Shown piece after piece: positions 16,885 to 25,727 of a DNA stretch of 64,000 bases. Positions within the stretch are counted from its first letter, which is position 1, and every line of letters starts with the position of its first letter. This DNA comes from UBA7672 sp963784415 (GTDB taxonomy: Bacteria > Pseudomonadota > Alphaproteobacteria > Caulobacterales > Hyphomonadaceae): positions 186,001 through 250,000 of the forward strand of contig CAWARK010000013.1 of assembly GCA_963784415.1 (NCBI GenBank), given 5' to 3'. A program made the translations under genes and the position numbers. The notes beneath the pieces are model-generated. The model did not search any database. It was not told the DNA's origin and saw only the letters and a list, made by a program, of their open reading frames with translations.

Positions 16885-18024
16885 ATGCAGGTCTTCCGCC
16901 GGTCCGATAAATCTCCGCTGGCAGAATGGTGGCGCACCGTCGACAAGGGGCTGATCGCGGCGGCGTTCATGCTTCTCGGCGCTGGTATGGTGCTGTCGCT
17001 GGCGGCGGGGCCTGCGGCGGCGGCCAAGCTGAAGCTCGATGATCCGTTTTATTTCGTCTACCGGCAGGGCGTGTTCGTCATTGGCGCAGCGCTCCTGCTG
17101 GTGGCGTCGTCGCTGCTCGATCCGGTGTGGGCGCGGCGTGTCTGCCTTCTGCTGTTTGTCCTGTGCTTCTTCCTGATGGCTGGCCTCCTGATGTTCGGGC
17201 ACGAGGCCAAGGGCGCGACGCGGTGGATCCGCATCTGGGGCACGACATTCCAGCCCTCCGAGATCATCAAGCCCGTGCTGGTCGTGCTGACCGCGTGGCT
17301 CCTTGCCCAACGCGAAAAATTCCCCGCCGGCCCGTGGGCGCCGATCGCGTTTGCCTTCTACGCGGTGACGGTCGGCCTCCTGCTGCTGCAGCCGGATGTA
17401 GGCCAATCGGTGTTGCTGACCGTTGCGTTTGTGATCGTGTTCTTCATCGCTGGACTGCCCTGGATATGGGCGACGGGTTTTGTCGTGGGCGGCGCGTTGC
17501 TTGGCTCGGGGCTCTATGCGCTGCTGCCTCACGTGCGGCAGCGGATCAATTCGTTTCTCAGCCCCACCGATTACGACACCTATCAGATCGACAAGGCGCG
17601 GCAGGCGATCGAGCGCGGCGGGTTCTTCGGCGTGGGTCCGGGCGAGGGCACGGTGAAGCGGATGTTGCCTGATGCGCATACCGATTTTGTCTATTCAGTT
17701 GCGGGCGAGGAATTCGGCCTGCTTGTGCTGGTGATCTTGACGGTGCTGTTCGCGGTCATCTCCATCAAGGGCATCATGGAGGCGTCCAAGCAGCAGGACG
17801 TCTATCAGCGCGCGGCGGGCGTCGGGCTCTATGCGATCTTTGGCCTGCAGGCGGCGGTGAACATGGCAGTAAACCTGTCGCTCATTCCGCCCAAGGGCAT
17901 GACATTGCCGCTTGTGTCGTCCGGCGGATCGTCCTTGCTGGGCAGCGCGCTGACACTTGGACTGGCGCTGGCGCTGACACGCAAGCAGCCGGAATCGTCG
18001 CTTTCGCATCTGAGGCATCTATGA
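16885..18024 (+). CDS. ftsW: septal peptidoglycan glycosyltransferase FtsW
   Basis: 379 residues, SEDS family, about ten membrane helices. KGATRWIRIWGTTFQPSE (~110), QPDVGQSVLL (~170), GGFFGVGPGEGTVKRMLPDAHTDF (~248, given as positions 248-271) and the C-terminal NLSLIPPKGMTLP with SSGGSS (~330-350) are family blocks. It polymerises lipid II at the septum together with FtsI. ATG 16885 lies seven bases after murD; the open frame extends back to 16723 inside murD and is not used. The stop overlaps murG. Confidence 0.96.
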   Translation: MQVFRRSDKSPLAEWWRTVDKGLIAAAFMLLGAGMVLSLAAGPAAAAKLKLDDPFYFVYRQGVFVIGAALLLVASSLLDPVWARRVCLLLFVLCFFLMAGLLMFGHEAKGATRWIRIWGTTFQPSEIIKPVLVVLTAWLLAQREKFPAGPWAPIAFAFYAVTVGLLLLQPDVGQSVLLTVAFVIVFFIAGLPWIWATGFVVGGALLGSGLYALLPHVRQRINSFLSPTDYDTYQIDKARQAIERGGFFGVGPGEGTVKRMLPDAHTDFVYSVAGEEFGLLVLVILTVLFAVISIKGIMEASKQQDVYQRAAGVGLYAIFGLQAAVNMAVNLSLIPPKGMTLPLVSSGGSSLLGSALTLGLALALTRKQPESSLSHLRHL

Positions 18025-19133
18025 CCGTCGCAACCAAACCACTCGTCGTTGTCGCCGCTGGCGGGACGGGCGGACACATGTTTCCGGCGCAGGCCTTCGC
18101 CGACGAAATGCATGCGCGTGGCTGGACGGTTGCGCTGGTGACGGATGAGCGCGGAAAGAAATATGCGACGAACTTTCCAGCCGACTGGCGTCTTGAGGTC
18201 GAGGCGGCGACATTCGGATCGAAGATGCCGCACAAGCTGATTGCCTCGGCGCTGAAGCTGCGCGCGGGCACGGCGGACGCGCGCAGGAATTTCGAGAAGA
18301 CCAAACCGAAAGTGGTCGCGGGCTTTGGCGGCTATCCGTCCTATCCCTCGCTGTCGGCGGCGCGCGCGATGGGCGTGCCGATCGTCATCCACGAGCAGAA
18401 CTCCGTGCTGGGTCGCGTGAACCGGCTGTTTGCGACATCGGCGAAGTTTGTCGCCTGCGGCTTCGACCGGCTCGACCGCCTGCCGCCCGGCGCGGAGAGC
18501 ACCAAGCGTGTGGTCGGCAATCCTGTGCGTAATGCGATCAAGGCGGTGCGCGAGCGGCCCTATCCCGATCTCGATGACAACGGACCACTCAACATTCTCA
18601 TCACTGGCGGCAGCCAGGGCGCGCGTCTGTTCGGCGACATCATTCCGAAAGCCATCGTCTCGCTTCCGGAAGAGCAGAAGTCGCGGCTGCATATCGTGCA
18701 GCAGGCGCGCGAGGAACAACTTGAAGGCGTGCGCGCGGCGTACAAGGCTGCCGGCGTTAAGGCGACGGTGGAGTCATTCTTCTCCGACATGCAGGACCGG
18801 CTGGCGGCTGCCCATCTGGTGATCGCGCGGGCTGGAGCCTCGACGGTGACGGAACTTGCGATTGCCGGGCGCCCGTCGATACTGATCCCGCTCGGCATCG
18901 CGATGGACGACCACCAGACGGCCAACGCCGAAGGCATGGTGATGGGGGCTGCTGCCGATGTGGTTCCCGAACCGAAGTTCAACGTCGAGACGTTCGCCCC
19001 ACTGCTGCTGGAGCGCATCGCCAACGCAGGCGTGCTGAAAGCGCGCGCCAAGGCGGCGTGGCAGCTCGGTCGCCCGAATGCGGCGAAGGAACTCGCTGAC
19101 CTTGCCGAACAGGCGGCAGGTGTGAAGGCCTAG
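18021..19133 (+). CDS. murG: lipid II synthase MurG
   Basis: 370 residues, GT28 fold. AAGGTGGHMFPAQAFADEM (~13-31) is the lipid I-binding glycine loop, GFGGYPSYPSL (~103) the second, GGSQGAR (~195) the third and GASTVTELAIAGRPSILIPL (~272-291) the UDP-GlcNAc site. It adds GlcNAc to lipid I on the inner face of the membrane. ATG 18021 overlaps the ftsW stop. It is the last gene of the co-directional run before the antisense PQQ dehydrogenase. Confidence 0.97.
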   Translation: MTVATKPLVVVAAGGTGGHMFPAQAFADEMHARGWTVALVTDERGKKYATNFPADWRLEVEAATFGSKMPHKLIASALKLRAGTADARRNFEKTKPKVVAGFGGYPSYPSLSAARAMGVPIVIHEQNSVLGRVNRLFATSAKFVACGFDRLDRLPPGAESTKRVVGNPVRNAIKAVRERPYPDLDDNGPLNILITGGSQGARLFGDIIPKAIVSLPEEQKSRLHIVQQAREEQLEGVRAAYKAAGVKATVESFFSDMQDRLAAAHLVIARAGASTVTELAIAGRPSILIPLGIAMDDHQTANAEGMVMGAAADVVPEPKFNVETFAPLLLERIANAGVLKARAKAAWQLGRPNAAKELADLAEQAAGVKA

Positions 19134-19147
19134 CTACTCGCCCACTT

Positions 19148-20920
19148 CTAGTTCTTTAGCGCGAACACCTGAATGGATGGCGCGCCGATCGGCTGCACGA
19201 TCGGTGCGAGGCCGTGGGCGGCACGGAACTTCTGGTAGCGCGGCGCCATGGCGCCGATGTGGAAGTTGCTCATGCCGGTGACGACCGCGACATACTGGGT
19301 CTGGGCGACGCTGTAGGTGATCACGAACGAGCTCGGATTGGCGTCGAGCGGCGCGCTCCACAACAGCTTGCCATCCCGGTCATCGAAGGCCTTAAGCGCC
19401 GGGTCGAGATCGCCGATGAAGACGAGGCCGCCGGCCGTGGACAGCGCCGACGTGGAGATAGGCGCTTCGAGGTCGTGGCGCCAGGCAAGCTTGCCGCCGC
19501 TGACATCCATGGCCTGCAAGCGTCCCATCTTTCCGTCGGCCACCGCATCCGGATGATCTGCATCGGAGATCTTTGCGCCGGGCGCGCTCAGGAGCGGCGA
19601 GCCTTCCTTGCCCATCGCGGCGCACCACTCCGTCAGGGGCAGATAGAGCATGCTTGTCGCCGGGCTGAAGGACGTGGTCGGCCACGCGCGCGCGCCAGAC
19701 GGGCTCGGGCAGTAGGTTGTCGGCCGCGAAGGATCGGGCAGGCGCTGCGGGTCGATCGTCTTCGCGCCCGTCTTCGGATCGATGGCGGTGATGATGTTCT
19801 GCGTGCCGGCGTCGATGGAGAAGAGATAGGCGCCGGTTGCCGGATCGAGCGCGTCGAGCAGGCCCATCTTGCCGGCATTCATGACCACCTTGCGGCTGCG
19901 ACCGTTGACCTTGACCGTCGCCAGCGTCCGCTCGAACGCCCAGTCGAGGTCCCACTGATCGTTGCGTAGGTGCTGGTAATACCATTTCAGCTTTCCGGTA
20001 TCGGCGTCGAGCGCGATGGTGGCGTTGGTATAAAGCGCGTCGTTGGTGACGCCGGGAAGCGTGGAGGGTGTCCGAAGCTGGGCGGTGTCGTACGTCGCCC
20101 CTGCGCCGTAGTAGATGAGGTTGAGGTCGGGGTCGTAGGTGCCCTGATGCCAGACCGAACCGCCGGTGCGCTTCTCAAGCGGAATATCGTTCCAGGTATT
20201 TCCGCCGGGCTCGCCCGGCCGGGCAAGCGTGTGAAAGCGCCACAGTTCCTTGCCGGTGTCGGCATCGAGCGCGACGATGAAACCGCCGCCGGGACCGGCG
20301 CTGGCGGTGATGGCCTGGATCACCTTGTTGCCGACCACGAGCGGCGCGCTGCGCAGATTGAAGACTGCGCGATTGGTCGCGGGCGGGCTGAGTTCGATCT
20401 TGTGATCCCACGCCGTTTCGCCGGTATGCGCATCGAGGGCGATCACGTGCAGGTCGGAGGTCGGGGCGAACACGCGCCCGCCGCCGAGGCCAAGGCCCAT
20501 CTTCATCGTCGAGCCGTTCACGGGCTTGTAGACATTGCGCCACAACTCCTGTCCCGTCGTTGCGTCGAGCGCCAGCACGGTGTCCGGCGAGGTGTGCAGG
20601 AACATCACGCCGTCATGGACGAGCGGGCTTGGCATGCTGAGCCCGGCCACGAGCGGCGCGCGCCAGGCCGGCGCGAGGTCTTTCACATTGGCGCGGTCGA
20701 TCTGCTTCAGCGGGCTGGAATTCTGTCCGTCATAGCTGCGGCCCCATTGCAGCCAGTCGCCGGGCGCCGGCTTCTTCAGCATCGCGTCCGAAACGGGCTG
20801 CAGGGCGGCAAGACGTTCAGCCGGCGAGAGCGGGGCGGATGGAACCGTCGTGCAGGAACCGAGGGCGAAGGTGAGCACCGCGCACAAGGCAACGGTCGCG
20901 CGTTTTTTCTGCGGATGCAT
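19148..20920 (-). CDS. PQQ-binding beta-propeller dehydrogenase, lipoprotein
   Basis: 590 residues. A lipobox (ALGSC, Cys ~23) ends the signal peptide. The mature part has repeated propeller blades (VLALDATTGQELWR, VIALDAHTGETAWD, IVALDADTGKELWRF, TIALDADTGKLKW). NDQWDLDWAFE (~325) resembles the catalytic WDxD region of quinoprotein alcohol dehydrogenases. There is no adjacent-cysteine ring and no fused cytochrome c, so electrons would go to a separate acceptor, perhaps the cytochrome at 6.7 kb. AGGGGAAG precedes ATG 20920. It sits antisense between murG and murC, breaking the dcw order; convergent with murG (14-base gap) and divergent from murC. Confidence 0.88.
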   Translation of the reverse strand: MHPQKKRATVALCAVLTFALGSCTTVPSAPLSPAERLAALQPVSDAMLKKPAPGDWLQWGRSYDGQNSSPLKQIDRANVKDLAPAWRAPLVAGLSMPSPLVHDGVMFLHTSPDTVLALDATTGQELWRNVYKPVNGSTMKMGLGLGGGRVFAPTSDLHVIALDAHTGETAWDHKIELSPPATNRAVFNLRSAPLVVGNKVIQAITASAGPGGGFIVALDADTGKELWRFHTLARPGEPGGNTWNDIPLEKRTGGSVWHQGTYDPDLNLIYYGAGATYDTAQLRTPSTLPGVTNDALYTNATIALDADTGKLKWYYQHLRNDQWDLDWAFERTLATVKVNGRSRKVVMNAGKMGLLDALDPATGAYLFSIDAGTQNIITAIDPKTGAKTIDPQRLPDPSRPTTYCPSPSGARAWPTTSFSPATSMLYLPLTEWCAAMGKEGSPLLSAPGAKISDADHPDAVADGKMGRLQAMDVSGGKLAWRHDLEAPISTSALSTAGGLVFIGDLDPALKAFDDRDGKLLWSAPLDANPSSFVITYSVAQTQYVAVVTGMSNFHIGAMAPRYQKFRAAHGLAPIVQPIGAPSIQVFALKN

Positions 20921-21079
20921 GCAAGTCTTCCCCTGTCAGGCGCTCGTTTGCCGAGACTTGTGGGCAGACTACGAACAAGATGGTGCAGCAGAAAGTCTTT
21001 CCCTTAGGGATGCGCACCAGAACGTGTAGGGCCGGAAGGTTGGACTTGACGCGACGACCGCCCCGCGTTCACTCACCTT

Positions 21080-22495
21080 ATGCGCAGAACAATCCCCTTC
21101 GACGTCGGTGCGGTCCATTTCGTGGGCATTGGCGGTATTGGCATGTCGGGCATCGCCGAGGTGATGCTGAACCTTGGCTATCAGGTGTCGGGTTCCGACA
21201 TGAAGGCGAGCGCCAATACCGAGCGGCTGGCCAAGCGCGGCGCCAAGATCATGATCGGGCACAAGGCGGAGAATATCGAGGGCGTCGGCGCACTGGTGAT
21301 TTCGACCGCGATCAAGGGCGGCAACCCGGAAGTCGATGCGGCGCGGGCGCGGGCCATTCCGGTGGTGCGGCGCGCGGACATGCTGGCTGAACTGATCCGA
21401 CTCAAGTGGACGGTCGCGATCGCGGGCACGCACGGCAAGACGACGACGACATCGATGGTGGCCGCGCTGCTCGATGGCGTCGGGCTCGATCCGACCGTGA
21501 TCAATGGCGGCGTCATCAACGCTTACGCTTCGAACGCCAAGCTGGGGCAGGGCGAGTGGATGGTGGTGGAGGCCGACGAGAGCGACGGCACCTTCACCAA
21601 GCTGCGCCCGACGGTCGCCATCGTTACCAACATCGATCCCGAACACATGGATCACTACGGCTCGATGGAGGCTCTGCGGAAGGGTTTTGATACGTTCGTC
21701 GAGAACCTGCCTTTCTATGGCTTCGCCGTTCTCTGCGCTGACCATCCCGAAGTGCAGGCGCTGGCCTCGCGCATTCCGGATCGGCGCCGCATCACATACG
21801 GTTTCAATCCGCAGTCGGACCTGTGGGCCGTGAATGTGCGCTCCGATGCGGAGGGCTCGACCTTCGATCTCGTGCTGCGTTCGCGCGGCGAGGTTGATCA
21901 GACGCGCTGGGTTGGCCTGAAGCTGCCGATGGCGGGGCGTCACAACGTGCAGAACTCGCTGGCCGCGATCGCGGTGGCGCGCGAGCTCGGCGGATCCGAA
22001 GAACAAATTCGCGCAGCGCTACAAAAATTCGGCGGCGTGAAGCGGCGCTTCACGTCGGTCGGCGAATGGAATGGCGTGCGCATCATCGACGACTATGGCC
22101 ATCACCCGGTGGAGATCGCCGCCGTGCTGCGCGCCGCGCGCGATGTGCAGGGCCGCGACAAGCGCGTGATCGCTGTTGTTCAACCGCACCGCTACACGCG
22201 CCTGCGCGATCTGTTCGAGCAGTTCTCGACCTGCTTCAATGATGCAGACGAAGTGCTGATCGCGCCAGTCTATGCGGCGGGCGAGCAGCCGATCGACGGC
22301 ATCAGCCATGAGACACTGGTGAAGGGCCTCATCAATCACGGCCATCGTTCCGCGCGCGCAATCGACGGGCTGCCGAGCCTCGCGGCGGAAATCCGCGGCA
22401 TGGTAAAAACCGGCGACGAAATGGTCGTCTGTCTCGGAGCGGGCGACATCACCTCGTACGCGAACTCGCTCGCCGATGACCTGAAGAAGCTGTGA
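21080..22495 (+). CDS. murC: UDP-N-acetylmuramate:L-alanine ligase MurC
   Basis: 471 residues. VHFVGIGGIGMSGIAEVML (~14-32, UDP-binding Rossmann loop), GTHGKTTTTSMV (~116, ATP loop), VEADESDGTF (~170), HNVQNSLAA (~290) and IDDYGHHPVEI (~338) are the MurC signatures. It adds L-Ala, the first stem-peptide residue. The PQQ gene separates it from murG, so it must have its own promoter in the 159-base divergent gap 20921-21079. TTGACG at 21046 is a weak candidate -35 only. No strong Shine-Dalgarno is seen. Confidence 0.97.
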   Translation: MRRTIPFDVGAVHFVGIGGIGMSGIAEVMLNLGYQVSGSDMKASANTERLAKRGAKIMIGHKAENIEGVGALVISTAIKGGNPEVDAARARAIPVVRRADMLAELIRLKWTVAIAGTHGKTTTTSMVAALLDGVGLDPTVINGGVINAYASNAKLGQGEWMVVEADESDGTFTKLRPTVAIVTNIDPEHMDHYGSMEALRKGFDTFVENLPFYGFAVLCADHPEVQALASRIPDRRRITYGFNPQSDLWAVNVRSDAEGSTFDLVLRSRGEVDQTRWVGLKLPMAGRHNVQNSLAAIAVARELGGSEEQIRAALQKFGGVKRRFTSVGEWNGVRIIDDYGHHPVEIAAVLRAARDVQGRDKRVIAVVQPHRYTRLRDLFEQFSTCFNDADEVLIAPVYAAGEQPIDGISHETLVKGLINHGHRSARAIDGLPSLAAEIRGMVKTGDEMVVCLGAGDITSYANSLADDLKKL

Positions 22496-22709
22496 CGTCG
22501 TGCTCGCGGCTGGCAGGCTTCGACTGTTAATGACGCCGGGCCGGGGTTGACGTTTCTCCCCGCCAGCACGAAAGGGTCTTGGTTAACACGGCGTCGCGGT
22601 CGCCCGGAGACGGGACAGCACGTCGCACCGCGGTTAGGCCTCCAGTAACCTTGCGAGGGCTTCTGGAAGGACTGAGGGCGCGGGGCGCCACGTTTGCAGA
22701 TATGGACGC

Positions 22710-23465
22710 ATGAAGAAGCATCATTCCTATATCACTGCCGCGGCGGCTCTTGTTCTTGCGCTCGGCGGCGGCGTGTTCGTCGCCAACTTCCGCACTGCGG
22801 ACGCGACTGCCAAGACCGTACACTTTGCGCGTCCGGCCCAGACGCCGTCGGCGCCGAAATCGACGGCTGTTGATCTGACCCTGTTTAGCGCGATGGCGGA
22901 CGAGAGCGTTGTCGACGCCGTGAAGAATGATCTCGCGACGTGCGAAGCAGCGCTCAATGCAGCGGGCGTCGTGTTCAAGCAGGTTGCCAACGTGTCGGAA
23001 GGCCAGTGCGGCTACCGCGACGCGATCGAAGTGAAGGCGTCGCTGACCGACTTCACGCCGAACGCCGGCGCACCCGAGCACCTGCCGATGACATGCGATC
23101 TCGCGGCTCGCCTGCACATGTGGGAGCGACACATCGTGATCCCGGCGGCGGAAAAATATCTCGGTTCGCCCGTGAAAGAGATCAAGGCGTTCGGCACCTT
23201 CCAGTGCCGCAACGTGGCCGACACCGACAAGCTGTCGGAACACGCCTATGCCAAGGCTGCCGACATCGCGAGCTTTGTGCTGGCCGATGGGCGCGAGATC
23301 AGCGTGCTCGATGACTTCTATGCGAAGGACGCCCGTGGCGATTTCCTCCGCGAAGTGCGCCAGCGCGCCTGCGACCTGTTCGATGTGACGCTCGGGCCGG
23401 ACTATAACGAAGCGCACAAGAACCACTTCCACGTTGATGTGGGTGGCGATCACGCCTGCCGCTAG
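22710..23465 (+). CDS. extensin-like family protein, probable murein peptidase of M15-like fold
   Basis: 251 residues with an N-terminal membrane/signal segment (~8-27). The C-terminal 180 residues match the Extensin-like_C domain: LATCEAALNAAGVVFKQV, LPMTCDLAARLHMWE, KAFGTFQCRNV, LSEHAYAKAADIASF (~180-194) and AHKNHFHVDVGGDHACR (~234-250). The S-EHxxxxAxD and HxHxD arrangement resembles Zn D,D/L,D-peptidases such as MepA/M15. It is therefore probably a periplasmic murein endopeptidase. Placed between murC and murB, which supports a cell-wall role. The 214 bases before it hold no other gene. Confidence 0.88.
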   Translation: MKKHHSYITAAAALVLALGGGVFVANFRTADATAKTVHFARPAQTPSAPKSTAVDLTLFSAMADESVVDAVKNDLATCEAALNAAGVVFKQVANVSEGQCGYRDAIEVKASLTDFTPNAGAPEHLPMTCDLAARLHMWERHIVIPAAEKYLGSPVKEIKAFGTFQCRNVADTDKLSEHAYAKAADIASFVLADGREISVLDDFYAKDARGDFLREVRQRACDLFDVTLGPDYNEAHKNHFHVDVGGDHACR

Positions 23466-23510
23466 GCGGGTTGCTGGATTTGCTGTGGCCGTCGCGCTAA
23501 GCCTGCGGGC

Positions 23511-24470
23511 ATGAGCGTATTTCTCGACAGACTTCCCCCCGTGCGCGGCAGGTTGCTGGCCGACGAGGCATTGGCGCCTTTCACCTGGTTCCGCGTTGGC
23601 GGGCCAGCCGATGCGCTGTTCCTGCCGAAGGACGAGGAAGACCTCGCGGAGTTTCTGGCGAAGCTCGACCCCATCATTCCTGTTGTCGTGCTTGGCGCGG
23701 CGTCGAATGTGATCGTGCGCGATGGCGGGATTGCGGGCGTTGTCGTTCGGTTGGGACCTGCGTTCGGCAAGGTTGCAGCTGAAGGCATGCGTGTGGCGAC
23801 GGGGGCGGCGGCGCTGGATTCGCGCGTGTCGGTGGCGGCGGCGAATGCGGGGATTGCGGGGATGGAATTCTTCTCCGGAGTACCGGGGACGATCGGCGGT
23901 GCGCTGCGGATGAATGCGGGCTGCTATGGGCGCGAGACGAGGGACGTTCTGGTCGAGGCTTATGCGCTGAAGCGGAATGGCGAGCGCGTGACGTTGAAGA
24001 ACGCGGATTTCCATTTCAGCTATCGGCATACCGAAGCGAGCGAGGAGCTGATCTTCGTTGGAGCATTGTTCGAGGGAACGCCCGATGATCCTGCGGCGAT
24101 CCTGGAGCGGATCGATGCGCTGAAGGCGCGGCGGGAAACGACGCAGCCGATCCGCGAGAAGACGGGCGGCTCGACGTTTGCGAATCCGGATCCGCCGGGC
24201 ACGCCGAACCAGCGCTCGTCATGGAAGCTGGTTGATGAAGCGGGCATGCGCGGCGCGCGGCGAGGCGGGGCGCAGGTCAGCGAACTGCACTGCAATTTCC
24301 TGCTCAATGTCGGCGACGCGACGGCGGCTGATATCGAAGGGCTGGGGGAGGATGTGCGCGCGGCGGTGAAGGCGAAGTCGGGCGTCGAGTTGCGCTGGGA
24401 GATCAAGCGCATCGGGCGGCCGGCACAGGTCGATGCGACGCTTGAGGGCTATCTCGCAAAGGACGCGTGA
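23511..24470 (+). CDS. murB: UDP-N-acetylenolpyruvoylglucosamine reductase MurB
   Basis: 319 residues, type I MurB-like. APFTWFRVGGPADALFLP (~23-40), VVLGAASNVIVRDGGIAGVV (~62-81, FAD loop), FFSGVPGTIGGALRMNAGCYG (~121-141) and REKTGGSTFANP (~213) are diagnostic; the serine in GGSTF is the proton donor. SSWKLVDEAGMRGARRGGAQVSE follows at ~232-254. It reduces UDP-GlcNAc-enolpyruvate to UDP-MurNAc with NADPH. The next gene starts within its stop codon (TGATG). Confidence 0.97.
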   Translation: MSVFLDRLPPVRGRLLADEALAPFTWFRVGGPADALFLPKDEEDLAEFLAKLDPIIPVVVLGAASNVIVRDGGIAGVVVRLGPAFGKVAAEGMRVATGAAALDSRVSVAAANAGIAGMEFFSGVPGTIGGALRMNAGCYGRETRDVLVEAYALKRNGERVTLKNADFHFSYRHTEASEELIFVGALFEGTPDDPAAILERIDALKARRETTQPIREKTGGSTFANPDPPGTPNQRSSWKLVDEAGMRGARRGGAQVSELHCNFLLNVGDATAADIEGLGEDVRAAVKAKSGVELRWEIKRIGRPAQVDATLEGYLAKDA

Positions 24471-24868
24471 TGCGGATCGCGATTGCGGCTCTGGCATTTT
24501 GTACCGTCGCCTGTCAGCCGGCGGCGCAATTGATTGGCGGCGTTGATCTTGCGAAACCAATGCGCGTGCTCGGGACGGAGCCGTTCTGGGGCATCGAGAT
24601 CTCGCCGGCGGAGCTGGTGTTCACCGGTGTCGACCGGCCGGAATTTCATGCGCCGAATCCGGGAGCGCGGATCGAGGGCGAGATCGCGGTGATCGCGGCG
24701 CGCGATCCGCAGGGGTTGGCGCTGACGATCCGGTTGAAGCCGGCGAAGTGTTCGGATGGGATGAGCGACTGGGTCTATCCGCTGGAGGCTGAAGTTCAGC
24801 TAGGAGCGGAGACACTGAAGGGGTGCGCTGCGCCGCAGACGCTGATGGATGAGCGGCCGCCGGGTTGA
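24470..24868 (+). CDS. small lipoprotein, COG3650-like, function unknown
   Basis: 132 residues from ATG 24470 (a GTG at 24467 is the alternative). The signal ends in a lipobox FCTVAC, Cys ~15. The mature part has MRVLGTEPFWGIEISPAEL and a C-terminal CSDGMSDWVYPLEAEVQL, a pattern I associate with COG3650-type periplasmic proteins of unknown role. It is coupled to murB by TGATG, but no wall-specific function can be read from the sequence. Two mature cysteines (~86, ~112) might form a disulfide. Confidence 0.7.
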   Translation: MRIAIAALAFCTVACQPAAQLIGGVDLAKPMRVLGTEPFWGIEISPAELVFTGVDRPEFHAPNPGARIEGEIAVIAARDPQGLALTIRLKPAKCSDGMSDWVYPLEAEVQLGAETLKGCAAPQTLMDERPPG

Positions 24869-24890
24869 GGCAGGCCTCGCGTCGTTGCGC

Positions 24891-25622
24891 CTAGCGCGAC
24901 GAGCAGCGATTGCGCCAGAGTTCCGCCATGGACGTGGCGAGGTCTGCTGAGCCTTGCAGGGTGCGGTCGATGTCGTCAAAATACTGGCGCTGTACTGCGG
25001 CTGGCAGAGCGTGGTTGCTTTGCACCATGCTGCGCGCTTCGGAGAGGGCGTTATAGCCGTCCGAGTGGTTCTGCCGCGCGACTTCCAGCGCGTCACAGGC
25101 CCTGCCGAGATCATCAGCGCCGAACGCCTCGCGCGCATCCGCGTTGGCGGCGCTGCCCTTGTTCATCAGCGCGGCGGCAGAGTTGAGCTGGGCATCGATG
25201 CTCGCAGTCGAATAGGCCGAAGGCGTCTCGCAGTTGCTGTCGATGACGCGGTCGATCTCCTTCATGTCTTCATCGACCACTGGCTCGTTCTGGTTGACCC
25301 AGTCCAACCCCAGCTTCTGGTAGTCGGGCGTCAGATCGTTCGATGATCGCAGGAGGTCGCGCACGCTTTCCATTGCGACACGCGCCTCGCCATAGGTCTT
25401 GCGCGCAGACCGCAGGCCGGCGCATCCGGCGGCCTTGTCGTTGGCGTCGAAGGATGTGTTGGCCGCTTCGACCGCGGCGGTCGCCTGCGCCTCTGCGGCG
25501 AGGGCCTGGTTGTAGAAGGCGCTGAGCGCGGCGCCGGTGTCCTGAGCGAGGGCCGGTCCGGCGATCAGGCAGAGCGCAAGCGCGCAGGCGCCGAGGATAT
25601 GTTTCAGAGGCACGGGTCTCAT
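24891..25622 (-). CDS. secreted alpha-helical protein with internal duplication, unknown
   Basis: 243 residues with a clear Sec signal peptide cleaved after AGPALA (~26). The mature protein is alanine-rich and helical and seems duplicated. ANDKAAGCAGLRSARKTYGE plus ARVAMESVRDLL (~59-90) aligns with GADDLGRACDALEVARQNHS plus DGYNALSEARSMV (~170-202), including the aligned cysteines. A third and fourth cysteine (~131, ~240) could pair. I do not recognise the family. It is convergent with the lipoprotein gene and divergent from the PadR gene; 60-100 bases of divergent promoter separate them. Confidence 0.75.
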   Translation of the reverse strand: MRPVPLKHILGACALALCLIAGPALAQDTGAALSAFYNQALAAEAQATAAVEAANTSFDANDKAAGCAGLRSARKTYGEARVAMESVRDLLRSSNDLTPDYQKLGLDWVNQNEPVVDEDMKEIDRVIDSNCETPSAYSTASIDAQLNSAAALMNKGSAANADAREAFGADDLGRACDALEVARQNHSDGYNALSEARSMVQSNHALPAAVQRQYFDDIDRTLQGSADLATSMAELWRNRCSSR

Positions 25623-25680
25623 CGACGCTCGATAGCAGATTTCGGCATATGACTATTGCGCCTTTACAGCCTGTGCGCTA

Positions 25681-25705
25681 CATACTGTGTGATACACACT
25701 GTATG
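25681..25705 (+). promoter_or_regulatory. dyad operator upstream of padR-type gene
   Basis: An imperfect 25-base inverted repeat with arms CATACTGTGT and ACACTGTATG around GATAC. It is centred 35 bases before the regulator start, as usual for autoregulated PadR proteins. It also lies in the divergent gap facing the secreted protein gene at 24.9 kb. Confidence 0.6.
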
Positions 25706-25727
25706 GGGCATAGGAGATCCGCCGGGG

